This document shows, piece after piece, positions 32,410 through 41,558 of a stretch of 64,000 bases of DNA. The notes beneath the pieces were generated by a model, which was given only the letters and a program-made list of their open reading frames with translations, was not told where the DNA came from and searched no databases. Numbering within the stretch: the stretch's first letter is position 1; each line of letters begins with the position of its first letter. The translations under genes and the position numbers were made by a program. The DNA is from Nocardioides mangrovicus (GTDB taxonomy: Bacteria; Actinomycetota; Actinomycetes; Propionibacteriales; Nocardioidaceae): assembly GCF_003674065.1 (NCBI RefSeq), contig NZ_RDBE01000001.1, forward strand, positions 15,111 through 79,110, read 5' to 3'.

Positions 32410-34985
32410 GGCATCACCGGGGTGGGCACGGGGGCACCGTAGTGGCGGGTGGTGGACCGGATGTGCTGCACCACGCGCTCGCTGCAGCCGCCGTCGCGCA
32501 CCGGGAAGGTGGTCGCCACCCGCGCGCGGTACTCCGGGGTGAGGCCGTGGCGCAACGCCTCGCCGGTGGCCTTGACGGCGGCCGCGGCGGACGTCTCCAC
32601 CGGCCCGAACCCGTCGCGCCGGTAGTCGAAGTAGCCGCGCCGGCCGACGTGACCGCCTTCGAGCACCACGTCCTCGTCGAACTGGAAGTACACGACCGGT
32701 CGTTCCAGATAGGCGGCGTTGAAGGCGATCGAGGAGAAGTCCGTGACGATCGCGCGCGAGCGGGCGAAGTACTCCTGCACGTCGTGGCCCTCGTAGGTCA
32801 GCGGCTCCACGTGCCCGGGGAGGTCGAGGTGCGGCAGCAGCGACTGCAGGTTGGGGTGGGGCAGGAAGCCGACCCGGACGCCGGCCGAGACGCAGGCCTC
32901 GGCCAGGGCGTCGTCGCACAGGAAGGACCGCCACTGCTGCCAGAACTCCGAGCCGAGCACGGCCAGGTCGGCCTCGCGGCGCTGGTTGTCCATCGCGGCC
33001 TTCGGTATGAGCCCGTTGCGCCAGGTCGGGGCCACCAGCAGCAGGTCGCGCGGGGACTGCTCGGCGATGCGCAGCAGCCGGTCGAAGCGCGGCATGCCGG
33101 TGTTGACGACCTCGCGCGTGGTGAACACGTACGGCGTGTCGTCGCCGGCGATCGAGGCCAGCTCCTGGGCGCTGCTGGTGACGAAGGTGGCCAGGTCCTT
33201 GGCGTTGAGCCAGGCGGAGATGTCGTCCTTGATGACGCCGTGCTGCAGGAAGTGGTTGAGCCACTGCGGGTGGGTGAACTCGGTGATGGCGGGCGGGTGC
33301 ACCACCGACTCGTCGGCGTGGGAGGAGATCAGGTGCAGCGCGTTGGCCATCAGCAGTCGCCACTGCAGCGAGCCGTGCGCCACGAGCCGGTCGGTGTCGC
33401 CCTCGGCACTGAAGCGACGCCACTCCGGCGTCCCCTTCTCCAGCACGAACCAGGCGTTGACGTCCGGGTGCTCGCGGCGCAGGTGGCGGAAGAGCACCTC
33501 GGCGCTGTCGCCCGCGGCGTGGATGCGGTCCATCAGCACCCAGGCGTCGCGGTAGCGCTCGCGCACCTTGTCCTCGTGCATCCGCTGCTGCGCCTTGCGG
33601 CCCTCGCGGCTGGTCGGCGTCGGCGCCACCACCTCCTGGACCTGGTCCATCACCCGCGAGGAGCGCGGGTTGAGCTGCCAGCGCATCCAGCCCGGCAGGC
33701 CGCGGTGCAGCGGCAGCGGCGGCCGCCGGAACACCAGGTCGGACGGCGCCCCGTCGCGCCACACCTCGATCGCCCGGTCGGCGGGCAGCCACACGATGCG
33801 CTGGCGCAGCAGGGTGCGACCGCAGAAGTCGTAGGCCCGGGTCTTGGCGTGCAGCGGCTCGATCTGCTCGCCGTCGGCCCAGAAGGTCTCGACGGGCGCC
33901 TCGCCGGTGAAGAACCAGCTCGCCCGCACCAGCTGCCGGCGCTGGTCGAGCGGCGAGAGCAGCACCGCCTCCTCCTGCCACGGCCGCTCCCGGTAGGCGT
34001 GCTGCAGCAGGATGCGCGGAGTACGCATCACCGGCGCCGCGCAGTACGGCACCGCGACGTCACGGTGGAGGTGGCCCAGGATCTCCGCCATCAGCCGGTG
34101 CATCGTCTCGGCCACCGGGCCCGAGGTGGGCGTGCCGGCCGGAGCCTGGGAGTCGGTGAGGGTGAAGTACCCCGAGAGCTCGAAGACCAGCTGGCTCTGC
34201 AGCCAGCGCGGCACCGAGCCGTGCTGCGCGACGGCCCGCTTCACCACGTCGAGGTAGCCGTGCTCGAGCACCGCGGTGTAGCGGCCGACGTCGGTGCGCG
34301 CGGTGCGCAGCGTCGAGGTCTCCCGCACCCGGTAGTGGTACTTCGCGGAGTCCAGGAAGCCGACCATCGGACGCTCGCGGCCCAGCAGGTAGCGCACGAT
34401 GAAGTGGCCGTCCTCGAAGATCGGCCGCACCCGCTCGTCGAAGGCGAGGTCGGCCTCGCGGAGCCGGTCGAGCGGGAAGAACGCCGAGGCCGCCGGGCCG
34501 TGGAAGTGCTGGCCGTCGGCCACCAGGTCGACGTAGGGATCGCCGCGGAACATGAAGCGCAGCGGGTGGGTGTTGCTCGGCGCCTCTCCCTGCGGCCACA
34601 TCAGCCGCTTGGTGGCGACCAGGTCGGCGTCGGGGTGCTCGGTCACGAACGCCTCGACCGCGGCCAGGTAGCCCGGCGCCAGGGTGTCGTCGGCGTCGGG
34701 GAAGGAGATCCACTCCCCGGTGGCGACGACCATGCCGGCGTTGCGGGCCGCGCCCTGGCCGGCGTTGGGCTGGCTCAGCACCCGCACCAGGTCGGGGCGG
34801 CGCGCGGCCCAGGCCTCCAGCAGCGCGCGTGAACCGTCGGTGGAGCCGTCGTCGACCATGATGATCTCGACGTCGTCCAGCGGGCGGGTCTGCGCCTCGA
34901 GCGAGGCGATCAGGTCGGGCAGGTACGCCTCGACGTCGTGGACGGCACTGACCAGCGAGAACCGCGGACGTGTCGCACTACTCAT
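32406..34985 (-). CDS. Bifunctional GT2 glycosyltransferase / TagF-like phosphotransferase
   Basis: Protein of 859 aa. The GT2 domain has FSLVSAVHDVEAYLPDLIAS, DDGSTDGSRALLEAW, NAGQGAARNAGMVVATG and the metal site P96-DADD100. The C-terminal TagF-like domain belongs to the TarL/capsule subgroup, with H582 in LQHGVIKDDIS, H710 in FLPHPNLQSLL and the CDP-polyol segment AIVTDFSSIAFNAAYLERPVVYFQFD. Both catalytic histidines are present. It differs in sequence from the other three homologues, so it probably handles a distinct step. It is the first gene of the operon with the DUF6270-like and cytidylyltransferase genes. Confidence 0.88.
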   Translation of the reverse strand: MSSATRPRFSLVSAVHDVEAYLPDLIASLEAQTRPLDDVEIIMVDDGSTDGSRALLEAWAARRPDLVRVLSQPNAGQGAARNAGMVVATGEWISFPDADDTLAPGYLAAVEAFVTEHPDADLVATKRLMWPQGEAPSNTHPLRFMFRGDPYVDLVADGQHFHGPAASAFFPLDRLREADLAFDERVRPIFEDGHFIVRYLLGRERPMVGFLDSAKYHYRVRETSTLRTARTDVGRYTAVLEHGYLDVVKRAVAQHGSVPRWLQSQLVFELSGYFTLTDSQAPAGTPTSGPVAETMHRLMAEILGHLHRDVAVPYCAAPVMRTPRILLQHAYRERPWQEEAVLLSPLDQRRQLVRASWFFTGEAPVETFWADGEQIEPLHAKTRAYDFCGRTLLRQRIVWLPADRAIEVWRDGAPSDLVFRRPPLPLHRGLPGWMRWQLNPRSSRVMDQVQEVVAPTPTSREGRKAQQRMHEDKVRERYRDAWVLMDRIHAAGDSAEVLFRHLRREHPDVNAWFVLEKGTPEWRRFSAEGDTDRLVAHGSLQWRLLMANALHLISSHADESVVHPPAITEFTHPQWLNHFLQHGVIKDDISAWLNAKDLATFVTSSAQELASIAGDDTPYVFTTREVVNTGMPRFDRLLRIAEQSPRDLLLVAPTWRNGLIPKAAMDNQRREADLAVLGSEFWQQWRSFLCDDALAEACVSAGVRVGFLPHPNLQSLLPHLDLPGHVEPLTYEGHDVQEYFARSRAIVTDFSSIAFNAAYLERPVVYFQFDEDVVLEGGHVGRRGYFDYRRDGFGPVETSAAAAVKATGEALRHGLTPEYRARVATTFPVRDGGCSERVVQHIRSTTRHYGAPVPTPVMP

Positions 34986-35048
34986 GGCCGCCTCATCGTG
35001 TCACAGCCGGCCACGCGTCCCGGGCTCGCTGCGGTGCGGCGCCGCGGG

Positions 35049-35083
35049 TTCGCGACACGCCGAAAGCTGCGATCTTCGCGACA
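35049..35083. repeat. Direct repeat in a divergent promoter region
   Basis: TTCGCGACA occurs at 35049-35057 and again at 35075-35083, a 26-bp period. It lies between the divergent starts of the GT2-TagF gene and the SGNH gene and could be a regulator site. Weak evidence. Confidence 0.3.
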
Positions 35084-35125
35084 TTCCCGGACACGGGGAC
35101 CCCGGGGATGTGAGGATCTCCCCCC

Positions 35126-35800
35126 GTGACGAGAAGGCGCTGGCTGGCGGTCCTGCTGCTGGCGGTCCCGCCCCTGCTGTGCGCCGTGCTGGTGCCCGCC
35201 GCGCCGGCGGCGCTGGCCGCACCCCGTGCGGTCTCGGCGCCCCTGTCGTTGTCAGGGACCGCCGACCCGGATCCGGGACCGGACCTGTTGATCGGCGACA
35301 GCATCGCCCATCGCGTCGCCGGCCGGTTCGTGAAGCGTCACCCCGGTTTCATCGTCGACGCCGTGCCCGGCCGTCGCGTGGTGAGCCTGCCGCCGCGGCT
35401 GAGCAAGGACATCGCCGCCTACGGCGTTCCGAAGCGGCTGGTGATCGAGATGGGCACCAACACCGCGGCGTCGTGGACCAAGGCCGACTTCGAGGCCGTC
35501 ATCGACTCGCTGCCCAGCACCACCCGCATCGTCATGGTCACCCCCTACGTGCGCCCCAACCGGCTCTCCTCGAAGCTGCCGCGCGGTGCGCAGGCCGCCG
35601 CCCGCACCCGGCTCTACGCCCAGTGGGAGTACGAGATGGCCGTGGAGTTCCCCAACGTCTGCATCGACCCGTGGCGCGCCACCGTCGAGCGGCGCCCGGG
35701 CCTGCTCACCGCCGCCGGCGTCCACCCCGACGACCGGGGCAAGCGGGTCTTCCTCCGGCTGCTCGACACCACCCTGGCCCGCTGCTCAGCCACGCAGTAG
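35126..35800 (+). CDS. Secreted SGNH-type hydrolase-like protein
   Basis: Protein of 224 aa. A signal peptide (MTRRRWLAVLLLAVPPLLCAVLVPAAPAALA) precedes an SGNH fold. Block I is LLIGDS59IAHRV, the GTN motif is EMGTNTAAS, and block V is AAGVHPDDRG. The aspartate usually three residues before the catalytic His (DGVH) is Ala here, so a Ser-His dyad or loss of activity is possible. It resembles the SGNH part of acyltransferase-3 proteins, one of which lies convergently next to it with a 15-bp overlap. It may remove or add acyl groups on a surface polymer (inferred). Confidence 0.72.
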   Translation: MTRRRWLAVLLLAVPPLLCAVLVPAAPAALAAPRAVSAPLSLSGTADPDPGPDLLIGDSIAHRVAGRFVKRHPGFIVDAVPGRRVVSLPPRLSKDIAAYGVPKRLVIEMGTNTAASWTKADFEAVIDSLPSTTRIVMVTPYVRPNRLSSKLPRGAQAAARTRLYAQWEYEMAVEFPNVCIDPWRATVERRPGLLTAAGVHPDDRGKRVFLRLLDTTLARCSATQ

Positions 35801-37894
35801 CCGCTGCATCGCCACGTCGAGGTAGGGCGCGAGGGTGCGGGCGTAGGTGGCGGTCAGGTGCGAGCCGTCGAAGTAGGTGATGACGCCGCCGGTGACGGCG
35901 CGGCACACGGTGGCCGAGCAGATGTGGTCGTCGAGGTCGGCGGAGCGCACGCGCGGGCTTGCGACGTCGCGGACGGCGTCGGTGACGGGATCGTCGGGGA
36001 TCCAGTCCGACGGCTTGCCGTCGCAGGCGGAGGTGTCGTCACTGTGGGTGGCCACGCAGTCGGGGATCTGCTGGCCGGGCGCGGGGGTGTCGTGCAGTGC
36101 GAGCACGCGCAGCCCGGCGTCGGCCCACGCCTTCATCACCTGGGCGTAGCCCTGCCGGTACGCCGCTCCCGAGTCGCTCAACGTGTGCCCGGCCGCGGGC
36201 ACGGAGATCCGGTTCGTCATCACCACCAGGTCCGGCTTCGCCGCGGTCACCGCGGCCACGGTGCGGCGCACCCACGACTCGCAGGCCGAGGAGTGCTGGT
36301 CGGTGTCGAGCACCTGACGCACGTCGGCGCTGGCGCAGCGCGAGGCCAGGAACGTGTCGATGCGCCAGTGGTGGGCCTTCGCCAGCGCCTGGAGGGCGGG
36401 CAGCCACTGCCCGGCGTGGGAGTTGCCCACCAGCGCGATCCGCGTCGTGGCGTCCGCGTCGCCGAAGACGCAGTGCTGCTCGGGGAACGTCGGGGTGTAG
36501 GCCCAGCAGTTCTTGCCGCCGACGTCGGCGTAGGCGTCGGACTTGTCGTCGGGGGCGTCGGCGGGGGCGGGGACGATGTGGTCGTAGGTGGTGGTGGGGC
36601 AGGTGCGGCCGGGGGTGAGGGCGGCGGCGCCGAAGCAGGGCCCGGCTGTGGCCAGGGCGGCGGCAAGTTGTTGTTGGGCGAGGTGTTGGCGGTGGTCGAC
36701 CTCGAGGCTCTGGGCGCTGGCCAGGAGCACCACGAGTGCCATGAGGGTGGCGCCGAGGAGGTAGGGGCGGCGTAGGGGTCGTGCCCAGCCGGGGCGGCGG
36801 AAGGGGTCTTCGACGAAGCGTTTGGTCAGTGCGGCCAGTACGAGGGTGGTCACGATGATCACGAGCCGGTCGAGGTTTCCCAGGGTGCCGCCGCTGAGGT
36901 AGGGGAGCAGGACGACCAGCGGCCAGTGCCACAGGTAGACGGAGTACGACACGTCGCCGAGCCACTGCACCGGGCGCAGCGCGAGCAGCCGACCGAGCGG
37001 GTCGGTGCCGGTGCCGGTGCGGGTGCTGGTGGAGGTGCGGGTGGGGTGGGCGGCGATGACGGCGGCGGTGCCGAGCACGGGTAGCAGGGCCTGCCAGCCG
37101 GGGAAGGGGGTGGATCCGGAGTAGGTGACGACGCTGAGCGCGATCGCGGCGATCCCGGCCCAGCCCAGGGCGAGTGCGATGGGTCGTGGTGGGGTCCGCA
37201 CGGCGTCGGGCCGGCCGAGCACGCGGGGGGCGCAGGCCAGGGCGACCAGGCCGCCGATGCCGAGCTCCCAGATCCGGGTGGGGGTGATGAAGTAAGCCGC
37301 GGCGGGGTCGGTGGCGGTCTCGACGATCGAGTAGGTCAGGGAGGCGGCGACGACCACGCCCAGTCCGGTGGTCACCAGCAGCATCGGTGGGAGTCGGGTG
37401 CGGCGGGCGGCGGCGACCAGCAGCAGGATCAGGATCGGCCAGACGGCGTAGAACTGTTCCTCGACCGAGAGTGACCAGAAGTGCTGCACGGGGGTGGGTT
37501 TGTTCTCCGCGGCGAGGTAGTCCACGGCGTCGTGGGCCAGGAGCCAGTTGACGACGTAGAGGCCGGCGGCGCGGGCCTGGCGGGCGGTGTTGTCCCAGGC
37601 GGTGTCGGGGGCGATCAGGCGTGAGGCGACCAGGGTGGTGGCCAAGACCAGGACCGATGCCGGCAGCAGGCGTCGGATGCGGCGTGACCAGAAGGTGGCC
37701 AGGTCGCGTCCGGTCGCGGGTGGGTGGGCCAGCAGGTGGCTGGTGATCAAGAACCCCGAGATCACGAAGAACGCATCGACGCCCACGAAACCGCCCGGCA
37801 GCAGCGAGGGCGCCACGTGGTAGACGAGCACCACACCCACCGCGACCGCCCGCAGCCCCTGAATGTCCGCACGCACACCCTCGGACCGTTCCAT
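35786..37894 (-). CDS. Acyltransferase-3 with C-terminal SGNH domain (OafA-like)
   Basis: Membrane acyltransferase of 702 aa. The N-terminal ~390 residues form about ten helices with family signatures IQGLRAVAVGVVLVYH and GVDAFFVISGFLITSHLL, plus FWSRRIRRLLPA and FWSLSVEEQFYAVWP. The C-terminal SGNH domain shows IALVGNSHAGQWLPAL, the Asn region VVMTNRISV and the full D-x-x-H (YFDGSHLT). Such proteins pass acetyl groups from the cytoplasm to extracellular sugars; the acceptor is probably the locus polymer (inferred). The start is ATG 37894. Two Cys pairs in the SGNH part suggest external disulfides. Confidence 0.9.
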   Translation of the reverse strand: MERSEGVRADIQGLRAVAVGVVLVYHVAPSLLPGGFVGVDAFFVISGFLITSHLLAHPPATGRDLATFWSRRIRRLLPASVLVLATTLVASRLIAPDTAWDNTARQARAAGLYVVNWLLAHDAVDYLAAENKPTPVQHFWSLSVEEQFYAVWPILILLLVAAARRTRLPPMLLVTTGLGVVVAASLTYSIVETATDPAAAYFITPTRIWELGIGGLVALACAPRVLGRPDAVRTPPRPIALALGWAGIAAIALSVVTYSGSTPFPGWQALLPVLGTAAVIAAHPTRTSTSTRTGTGTDPLGRLLALRPVQWLGDVSYSVYLWHWPLVVLLPYLSGGTLGNLDRLVIIVTTLVLAALTKRFVEDPFRRPGWARPLRRPYLLGATLMALVVLLASAQSLEVDHRQHLAQQQLAAALATAGPCFGAAALTPGRTCPTTTYDHIVPAPADAPDDKSDAYADVGGKNCWAYTPTFPEQHCVFGDADATTRIALVGNSHAGQWLPALQALAKAHHWRIDTFLASRCASADVRQVLDTDQHSSACESWVRRTVAAVTAAKPDLVVMTNRISVPAAGHTLSDSGAAYRQGYAQVMKAWADAGLRVLALHDTPAPGQQIPDCVATHSDDTSACDGKPSDWIPDDPVTDAVRDVASPRVRSADLDDHICSATVCRAVTGGVITYFDGSHLTATYARTLAPYLDVAMQRLLRG

Positions 37895-37915
37895 CGCAGG
37901 GTGATCGTACGGAAC

Positions 37916-37921
37916 TACCCT
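37916..37921 (+). promoter_or_regulatory. -10 box for a leaderless transcript
   Basis: TACCCT ends seven nt before GTG 37929. There is no ribosome-binding sequence. Confidence 0.42.
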
Positions 37922-37928
37922 GACCGAC

Positions 37929-38420
37929 GTGGACGACCTCTTCGCCCCGCCCGACGCGACCTGGGTCCGCGTGCAGCCGGCCCTGGCCCGGATGCTGCGC
38001 GTGCAGCTCGCGGCGGCGACGGCGGTGCTGGTGCTGGTCCTGGTCGTACTGGGCCTGGTCTGGTCGGCGCTGCAACCGTGGACCTGGCTGGCGCTGGTGG
38101 TCGTCGTGCTGCTGGCCGGCTGGGGCTGGTGGCTGGCCGGCCGCTACACCGCCAACTGGGGGTACGCCGAGCGCGCGGAGGACCTCTGGATCACCCGTGG
38201 CGCCGTGCTGCACCGCCTGGTGGTGGTGCCCTACGGGCGGATGCAGCTCGTCGACGTCACCGTCGGCCCGGTCGAGCGGCTCTTCCACCTTGCCGCCGTG
38301 CAGCTGCACACCGCGTCCCCGGCCACCGACGCCCGCATCCCCGGCCTCTCACCCGATGAGGCCGCCCGGCTGCGCGACCGGCTCACCCAGCTGGGCGAGG
38401 CGGAGCAGTCGGGGCTGTGA
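37929..38420 (+). CDS. PH-domain membrane protein, YdbS-like
   Basis: Protein of 163 aa. Two hydrophobic segments (LAAATAVLVLVLVVLGLVW and WLALVVVVLLAGWGWWLA) are followed by one bacterial PH-like (bPH2/DUF304) domain: LWITRGAVLHRLVVVPYGRMQLVDVTVGPVERLFHLAAVQLHT. Members occur next to YdbT-like proteins, as here, and have been linked to surface or lipid stress, but their ligand is not known. The stop overlaps the next start (GTGA), so the two are made together. Confidence 0.82.
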   Translation: MDDLFAPPDATWVRVQPALARMLRVQLAAATAVLVLVLVVLGLVWSALQPWTWLALVVVVLLAGWGWWLAGRYTANWGYAERAEDLWITRGAVLHRLVVVPYGRMQLVDVTVGPVERLFHLAAVQLHTASPATDARIPGLSPDEAARLRDRLTQLGEAEQSGL

Positions 38421-39805
38421 GCACGCCCGACCCGCACGAGCCGGCCCCCGACGTCGGCTTCCGCCGGCTCTCGCCGCTCACCCCGATCGCGCGCTCGGGC
38501 ATCTTCTTGGTCGTCGCGGCCTACGCCGGCGGCCGCGAGGTGCTCCAGGAGGGCAAGCTCGTCGGCCTGGCGATCGCGGTGGTGGCCGTGGTCGTCGCCG
38601 GCGCCGTCTTCGGGTTCGCCTCCTGGTACCGCACGTTCTTCCGGATCACCGCCGACGAGCTGCGCATCGATACCGGCGTGCTCAGCCGCCGCTCGCGCCG
38701 GGTGCGCCTGGACCGGGTGCTCGAGGTCGGCGTGAACCAGCCGTTCGTCGCCCGGCTGCTCGGGCTGGCCGAGCTCAAGATCGAGACCGGCACCACCGAG
38801 TCGGAGGTGTCGCTGGCCTACCTCCCGCTCGCCGAGGCCCACGAGGTGCGACGGATCCTGCTCGACCACGGCAGCGCCGCCCGCGTCGCCGAGGGCGGCG
38901 AGGCGGTCGCGCACCCCACGGCCGAGCCGACGCCGATCCTCGACGTCCCCGTGCGCTGGCAGCTCATCGGGCTGGCGGCCAGCGGGGAGGCCCTCGGCCT
39001 GGCGGTGATGGTCGTGGTGGTGGTCGTGCTGCTGATCCTGGGCGTGCCGTTCGGCGCCTTCGGCGTCGGCTTCGCGACGTTCCTCGGCGCGGCCGCGTCG
39101 CTGGCCCGCAAGGTTGTGGGCTGGTGGGGCTGGCGCGTCTCGGCGACGCCGACCGGCGTGCAGGTGCGGCACGGCATGGTCAGCGTCAGCACCCGCACCT
39201 TCGACGTCCGGCGGCTGCAGGGGATCCGCATCACCGAGCCGGTGCTGCAGCGGCCGTTCGGGCTCGCCCGGCTCGACCTGTCCATCGCCGGCGGCGGCAT
39301 CAAGGACGGCCGCGAGGACGGCAGCGACGGCGTGGCCGTGCCGGTCGCGCCGCGCGAGCTGGTGTGGCGCCTGGCCGCCGACCTGCTCGGCGCCGACCCC
39401 GCCGCCGTCGTCGTCACCAAGCCCCCCGGCCGGGCGCACTGGTTCAGCCCCGCCGGCGCCACCTGGCTGCGCTTCGGGATGGACGAGCGGCTCGTGGTGG
39501 CCCGCACCGGCTGGTTCGGCCGCCGCACCGACGTCGTGCCGCTGGCCCGCGTCCAGTCCTTCCGGGTCCACCAGGGTCCGCTGGCCCGGCTGCTGCGGGT
39601 CGCGACCGTGCACGCCGACTCCCCGGTCGGACTGGTCGACGCCCGCGCGCACTACCGCGATCCCGCCGACGCGCGGCAGCTGGTGGTCACCGGCGTCGAG
39701 CGGGCCCGCGAGGCGCGGATGCCGCGCGGCCGCGTCACGGACCCGAGCGCCGATGTGACCCAGGCCACCGCCGGACCGGTGTCCGGTCCCGTCACACCCG
39801 CGTAA
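38417..39805 (+). CDS. PH-domain membrane protein, YdbT-like
   Basis: Protein of 462 aa with two or more bPH2 modules between membrane segments. First module: FFRITADELRIDTGVLSRRSRRVRLDRVLEVGVNQPFVARLLGLAELKIET. A membrane pair follows (LGLAVMVVVVVVLLILGVPFG and an adjacent segment), then a second module (GVQVRHGMVSVSTRTFDVRRLQGIRITEPVLQRPFGLARLDL) and a third (VARTGWFGRRTDVVPLARVQSFRVHQGPLARLLRVATVHAD). It is the partner of the preceding YdbS-like gene. Function unknown. Confidence 0.84.
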   Translation: MSTPDPHEPAPDVGFRRLSPLTPIARSGIFLVVAAYAGGREVLQEGKLVGLAIAVVAVVVAGAVFGFASWYRTFFRITADELRIDTGVLSRRSRRVRLDRVLEVGVNQPFVARLLGLAELKIETGTTESEVSLAYLPLAEAHEVRRILLDHGSAARVAEGGEAVAHPTAEPTPILDVPVRWQLIGLAASGEALGLAVMVVVVVVLLILGVPFGAFGVGFATFLGAAASLARKVVGWWGWRVSATPTGVQVRHGMVSVSTRTFDVRRLQGIRITEPVLQRPFGLARLDLSIAGGGIKDGREDGSDGVAVPVAPRELVWRLAADLLGADPAAVVVTKPPGRAHWFSPAGATWLRFGMDERLVVARTGWFGRRTDVVPLARVQSFRVHQGPLARLLRVATVHADSPVGLVDARAHYRDPADARQLVVTGVERAREARMPRGRVTDPSADVTQATAGPVSGPVTPA

Positions 39806-39866
39806 CCTCGATCTCGTCAAGGACGTCTGGTACCCGCCCGGGACTGGAACGAAGGGGACATGCGAG

Positions 39867-40742
39867 ATGACCCGTATCGGGGTTGTCGGCGCCGGCCGAG
39901 TCGGCGCCGTACTGGCTGCGGCGCTCCGCGTGCGCGGCCACGAGATCGTCGCCGCCGCCGGTGAGTCCACCGCCTCGCGCGACCGCATGGCCGCACTGCT
40001 GCCGGGCGTGCCGCGTCGCAAGCCGACCGCTGTCGCCCGTGCTTGCGACCTGCTGCTGCTCACCGTGCCCGACGACATGCTCGGCAACGTCGTCACCACC
40101 CTCGCCGACGCCGGCGCGCTGCGGCCGGGCCAGGTCGTCGTGCACACCTCCGGGCGCCACGGCCTGGCGGTGCTCGAGCCTGCGCGGCGCGTGGGCGCGC
40201 TGGTGGCCGCGATGCACCCGGCCATGACCTTCACCGGTACCGAGGTCGACCTGCCGCGCCTGGCCGGCTGCGTCTTCGGCCTCACCGCCGAACGACCGGC
40301 GCGCGAGCTGGCCGAGTCGCTGGTGGCCGACCTCGGCGGCGTGCCGATGCTGGTCCCCGAGGACAAGCGCGCGCTCTACCACGCGGGGCTCGCCCACGGC
40401 GCCAACCACCTGGTCACGCTGGTGGCCGAGGCGATGGAGATCCTCGGGGCAGCCGGCGCGGACGACCCGGCCGCCACCCTGCGCCCGCTGCTGACGGCCG
40501 CGCTGGACAACGCCCTCGACAGCGGCGACGCCGCCCTGACCGGCCCGATCGTGCGCGGTGACGTGCAGACGGTCGCCGCCCACCTCGAGCACCTGGCCAC
40601 CTACGCGCCGGCCACGCTGCCCAGCTACGTCGCCCTGGCCCGGGCCACGGCCGACCGCGCCGTCGTCGACGGCCGGCTCCTGCCGATCCGGCGGGCGTCC
40701 CTGATGGCCCTCCTCGACCGGGCCGAAGAACTCGTCCCGTGA
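39867..40742 (+). CDS. Rossmann-like DUF2520 protein
   Basis: Protein of 291 aa. The N-terminal NAD(P)-binding Rossmann fold shows [22 protein letters not shown], and [15 protein letters not shown] places it among 6-phosphogluconate/ketopantoate-reductase-like proteins. The C-terminal helical domain contains [22 protein letters not shown], a family signature. It commonly precedes panC in actinobacteria. A role in pantothenate synthesis, such as ketopantoate reduction, is suggested by context but not proven. Start ATG 39867 has GAAGGGGA upstream. The end overlaps panC (GTGA). Confidence 0.82.
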   Translation: MTRIGVVGAGRVGAVLAAALRVRGHEIVAAAGESTASRDRMAALLPGVPRRKPTAVARACDLLLLTVPDDMLGNVVTTLADAGALRPGQVVVHTSGRHGLAVLEPARRVGALVAAMHPAMTFTGTEVDLPRLAGCVFGLTAERPARELAESLVADLGGVPMLVPEDKRALYHAGLAHGANHLVTLVAEAMEILGAAGADDPAATLRPLLTAALDNALDSGDAALTGPIVRGDVQTVAAHLEHLATYAPATLPSYVALARATADRAVVDGRLLPIRRASLMALLDRAEELVP

Positions 40743-41551
40743 CGCTGCTGGCGTCCACCCGCGACGAGCTCGTCGCGGCGGTCAAGGACGACGTCGGCCT
40801 CGTGCCCACCATGGGCGCGCTCCACGAGGGGCACGCCCAGCTGGTGCGCGCCGCGGCCGCCGCCAGCGGGCAGGTCGTGGTCTCGGTCTTCGTCAACCCC
40901 ACGCAGTTCGCGCCCGGTGAGGACCTCGACCGCTATCCCCGCACCCTCGACGCCGACGTCGAGCTGGCCGCCGCGGCCGGTGCCGACGTTGTGTTCGCGC
41001 CGTCGGCCGACGAGGTCTACCCCGGCGGCCTCCCGCAGGTGACCGTGCACCCGGGACCGCTCGGTGCCGTGCTGGAGGGCGCGTCGCGCCCGACCCACTT
41101 CGCCGGCGTGCTCACCGTGGTGGCCAAGCTGTTCGGGCTGACGCGGCCCAGCCGCGCCTACTTCGGCGAGAAGGACTACCAGCAGCTGGTGCTGGTGCGC
41201 CGGATGGCGGCCGACCTCTGCCTGGGCGTCGACGTCGTCGGCGTCCCGACGATACGGGAGACCGACGGGCTGGCGCTGTCCTCCCGCAACCGCTTCCTCG
41301 ACGTCGAGGCGCGCGCAGCGGCCCTGGCGCTGTCGCGCTCGCTCTTCGCGGCCCGCGACCACCAGGGCGAGGGGGCGCAGGCCGCGCTCGCCGCCGCCCG
41401 GGCCGAGCTGGACGGCATCGATGTCGACTACCTCGCACTCACCGACCCCCACCTCGGGCCCGCCCCCGAGGCCGGCGAGGCGCGGCTGCTCGTCGCGGCT
41501 CGCGTCGGGGGAACCCGTCTCATCGACAACCTCGCGCTGTCGCTGCGATGA
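40739..41551 (+). CDS. panC: Pantothenate synthetase
   Basis: Condenses pantoate with beta-alanine using ATP, 270 aa. Motifs in order are [18 protein letters not shown] (nucleotide-binding, HIGH-like), [51 protein letters not shown] and [18 protein letters not shown] 40739 overlaps the DUF2520 gene stop. The aspartate decarboxylase gene panD, often between panC and coaX, is absent here: coaX starts eight nt after the panC stop. Confidence 0.95.
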   Translation: MTLLASTRDELVAAVKDDVGLVPTMGALHEGHAQLVRAAAAASGQVVVSVFVNPTQFAPGEDLDRYPRTLDADVELAAAAGADVVFAPSADEVYPGGLPQVTVHPGPLGAVLEGASRPTHFAGVLTVVAKLFGLTRPSRAYFGEKDYQQLVLVRRMAADLCLGVDVVGVPTIRETDGLALSSRNRFLDVEARAAALALSRSLFAARDHQGEGAQAALAAARAELDGIDVDYLALTDPHLGPAPEAGEARLLVAARVGGTRLIDNLALSLR

Positions 41552-41558
41552 GCCTGCG

